A program made the translations under genes and the position numbers. Under the pieces are notes generated by a model that ran no database searches, was not told where the DNA came from, and saw only the letters and a program-made list of their open reading frames with translations. From NCBI GenBank assembly GCA_040235415.1, contig JBECKR010000262.1, positions 1-6,958 of the forward strand: DNA of 6,958 nucleotides, written 5' to 3'. The DNA comes from JBECKR01 sp040235415. Lineage in GTDB: Bacteria > Acidobacteriota > Polarisedimenticolia > Polarisedimenticolales > Polarisedimenticolaceae. Numbering within the stretch: position 1 is the stretch's first letter; each line of letters begins with the position of its first letter. Of this stretch, positions 6,881 through 6,958 are shown one piece after another.

Positions 6881-6958
6881 AGCCTCCCCTGGCGCTCCTG
6901 CTCGTTCTCGCCCTGAGCTGCGGACCGGACGAGGTCGCCGAGCCGGACACCTCGGCGG
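6877..6958 (+). CDS. Probable lipoprotein, N-terminus only (cut by window edge)
   Basis: A GTG at 6877 overlaps the photolyase stop (GTGA) and opens a frame that runs to the end of the window, 27 codons. The translation starts with a lysine and prolines, then a hydrophobic run LALLLVLAL (5-13) and SC at 14-15, followed by polar and acidic residues GPDEVAEPDTSA. This is the shape of a bacterial lipoprotein signal with C15 as the lipidated cysteine, although the lipobox A-L-S-C has alanine where leucine is usual at -3. A GAGG (6871-6874) two bases before the GTG is a close but possible ribosome binding site, and the overlap suggests translational coupling to the photolyase. Too little is visible to name a function. 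Confidence 0.6.
   Translation, partial: MKPPLALLLVLALSCGPDEVAEPDTSA

Noticed and set aside
1..6958. CRISPR array, tRNA, rRNA, insertion sequence or attachment site
   Set aside because: No regularly spaced repeats, tRNA-like cloverleaf, rRNA segments, transposase motifs or terminal repeats were noticed. Nearly all bases are accounted for by protein-coding genes.

Overview
The window is about 7 kb of very GC-rich, gene-dense bacterial chromosome. Codons strongly prefer G or C in third position, GTG starts are common, and genes are spaced by a few bases or overlap by 4 bp. The mix (a long Lhr-type helicase, an Na+/drug-export-type ABC pair, a class II photolyase) fits a high-GC environmental bacterium such as an Acidobacteriota or myxobacterial-type lineage. 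The sequence alone does not fix the phylum, and I see no sign of plasmid, phage or insertion sequence.

Layout. Positions 1-2775 hold a minus-strand lhr gene whose 3' end lies beyond the left edge; 925 codons are visible. A 120-bp divergent intergenic region (2776-2895) separates it from a plus-strand run and carries a perfect 11-bp inverted repeat plus overlapping smaller hairpins. The plus-strand run starts with a 72-residue two-helix membrane protein (2896-3114). It continues 3 bp later with an ABC ATPase (3118-4017) and an overlapping ABC-2 permease (4014-5345). After a 44-bp gap comes a class II CPD photolyase (5390-6880), whose last codons overlap the start of a probable lipoprotein gene cut by the right edge (6877-6958).

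How the genes work together. The three genes at 2896-5345 look like one transcription unit that makes an ABC-2 exporter, with the small membrane protein as a possible accessory. Lhr (nucleic-acid helicase, DNA repair) and the photolyase (UV-damage repair) are both repair genes, but they lie on opposite strands and are separated by the transporter, so I do not claim a joint system. The photolyase has no visible Shine-Dalgarno sequence and may be translated from a leaderless mRNA.

No clearly new multi-gene system is visible. The parts most worth a second look are the symmetric intergenic dyad, the small protein tied to the ABC transporter, and the start region of the photolyase.
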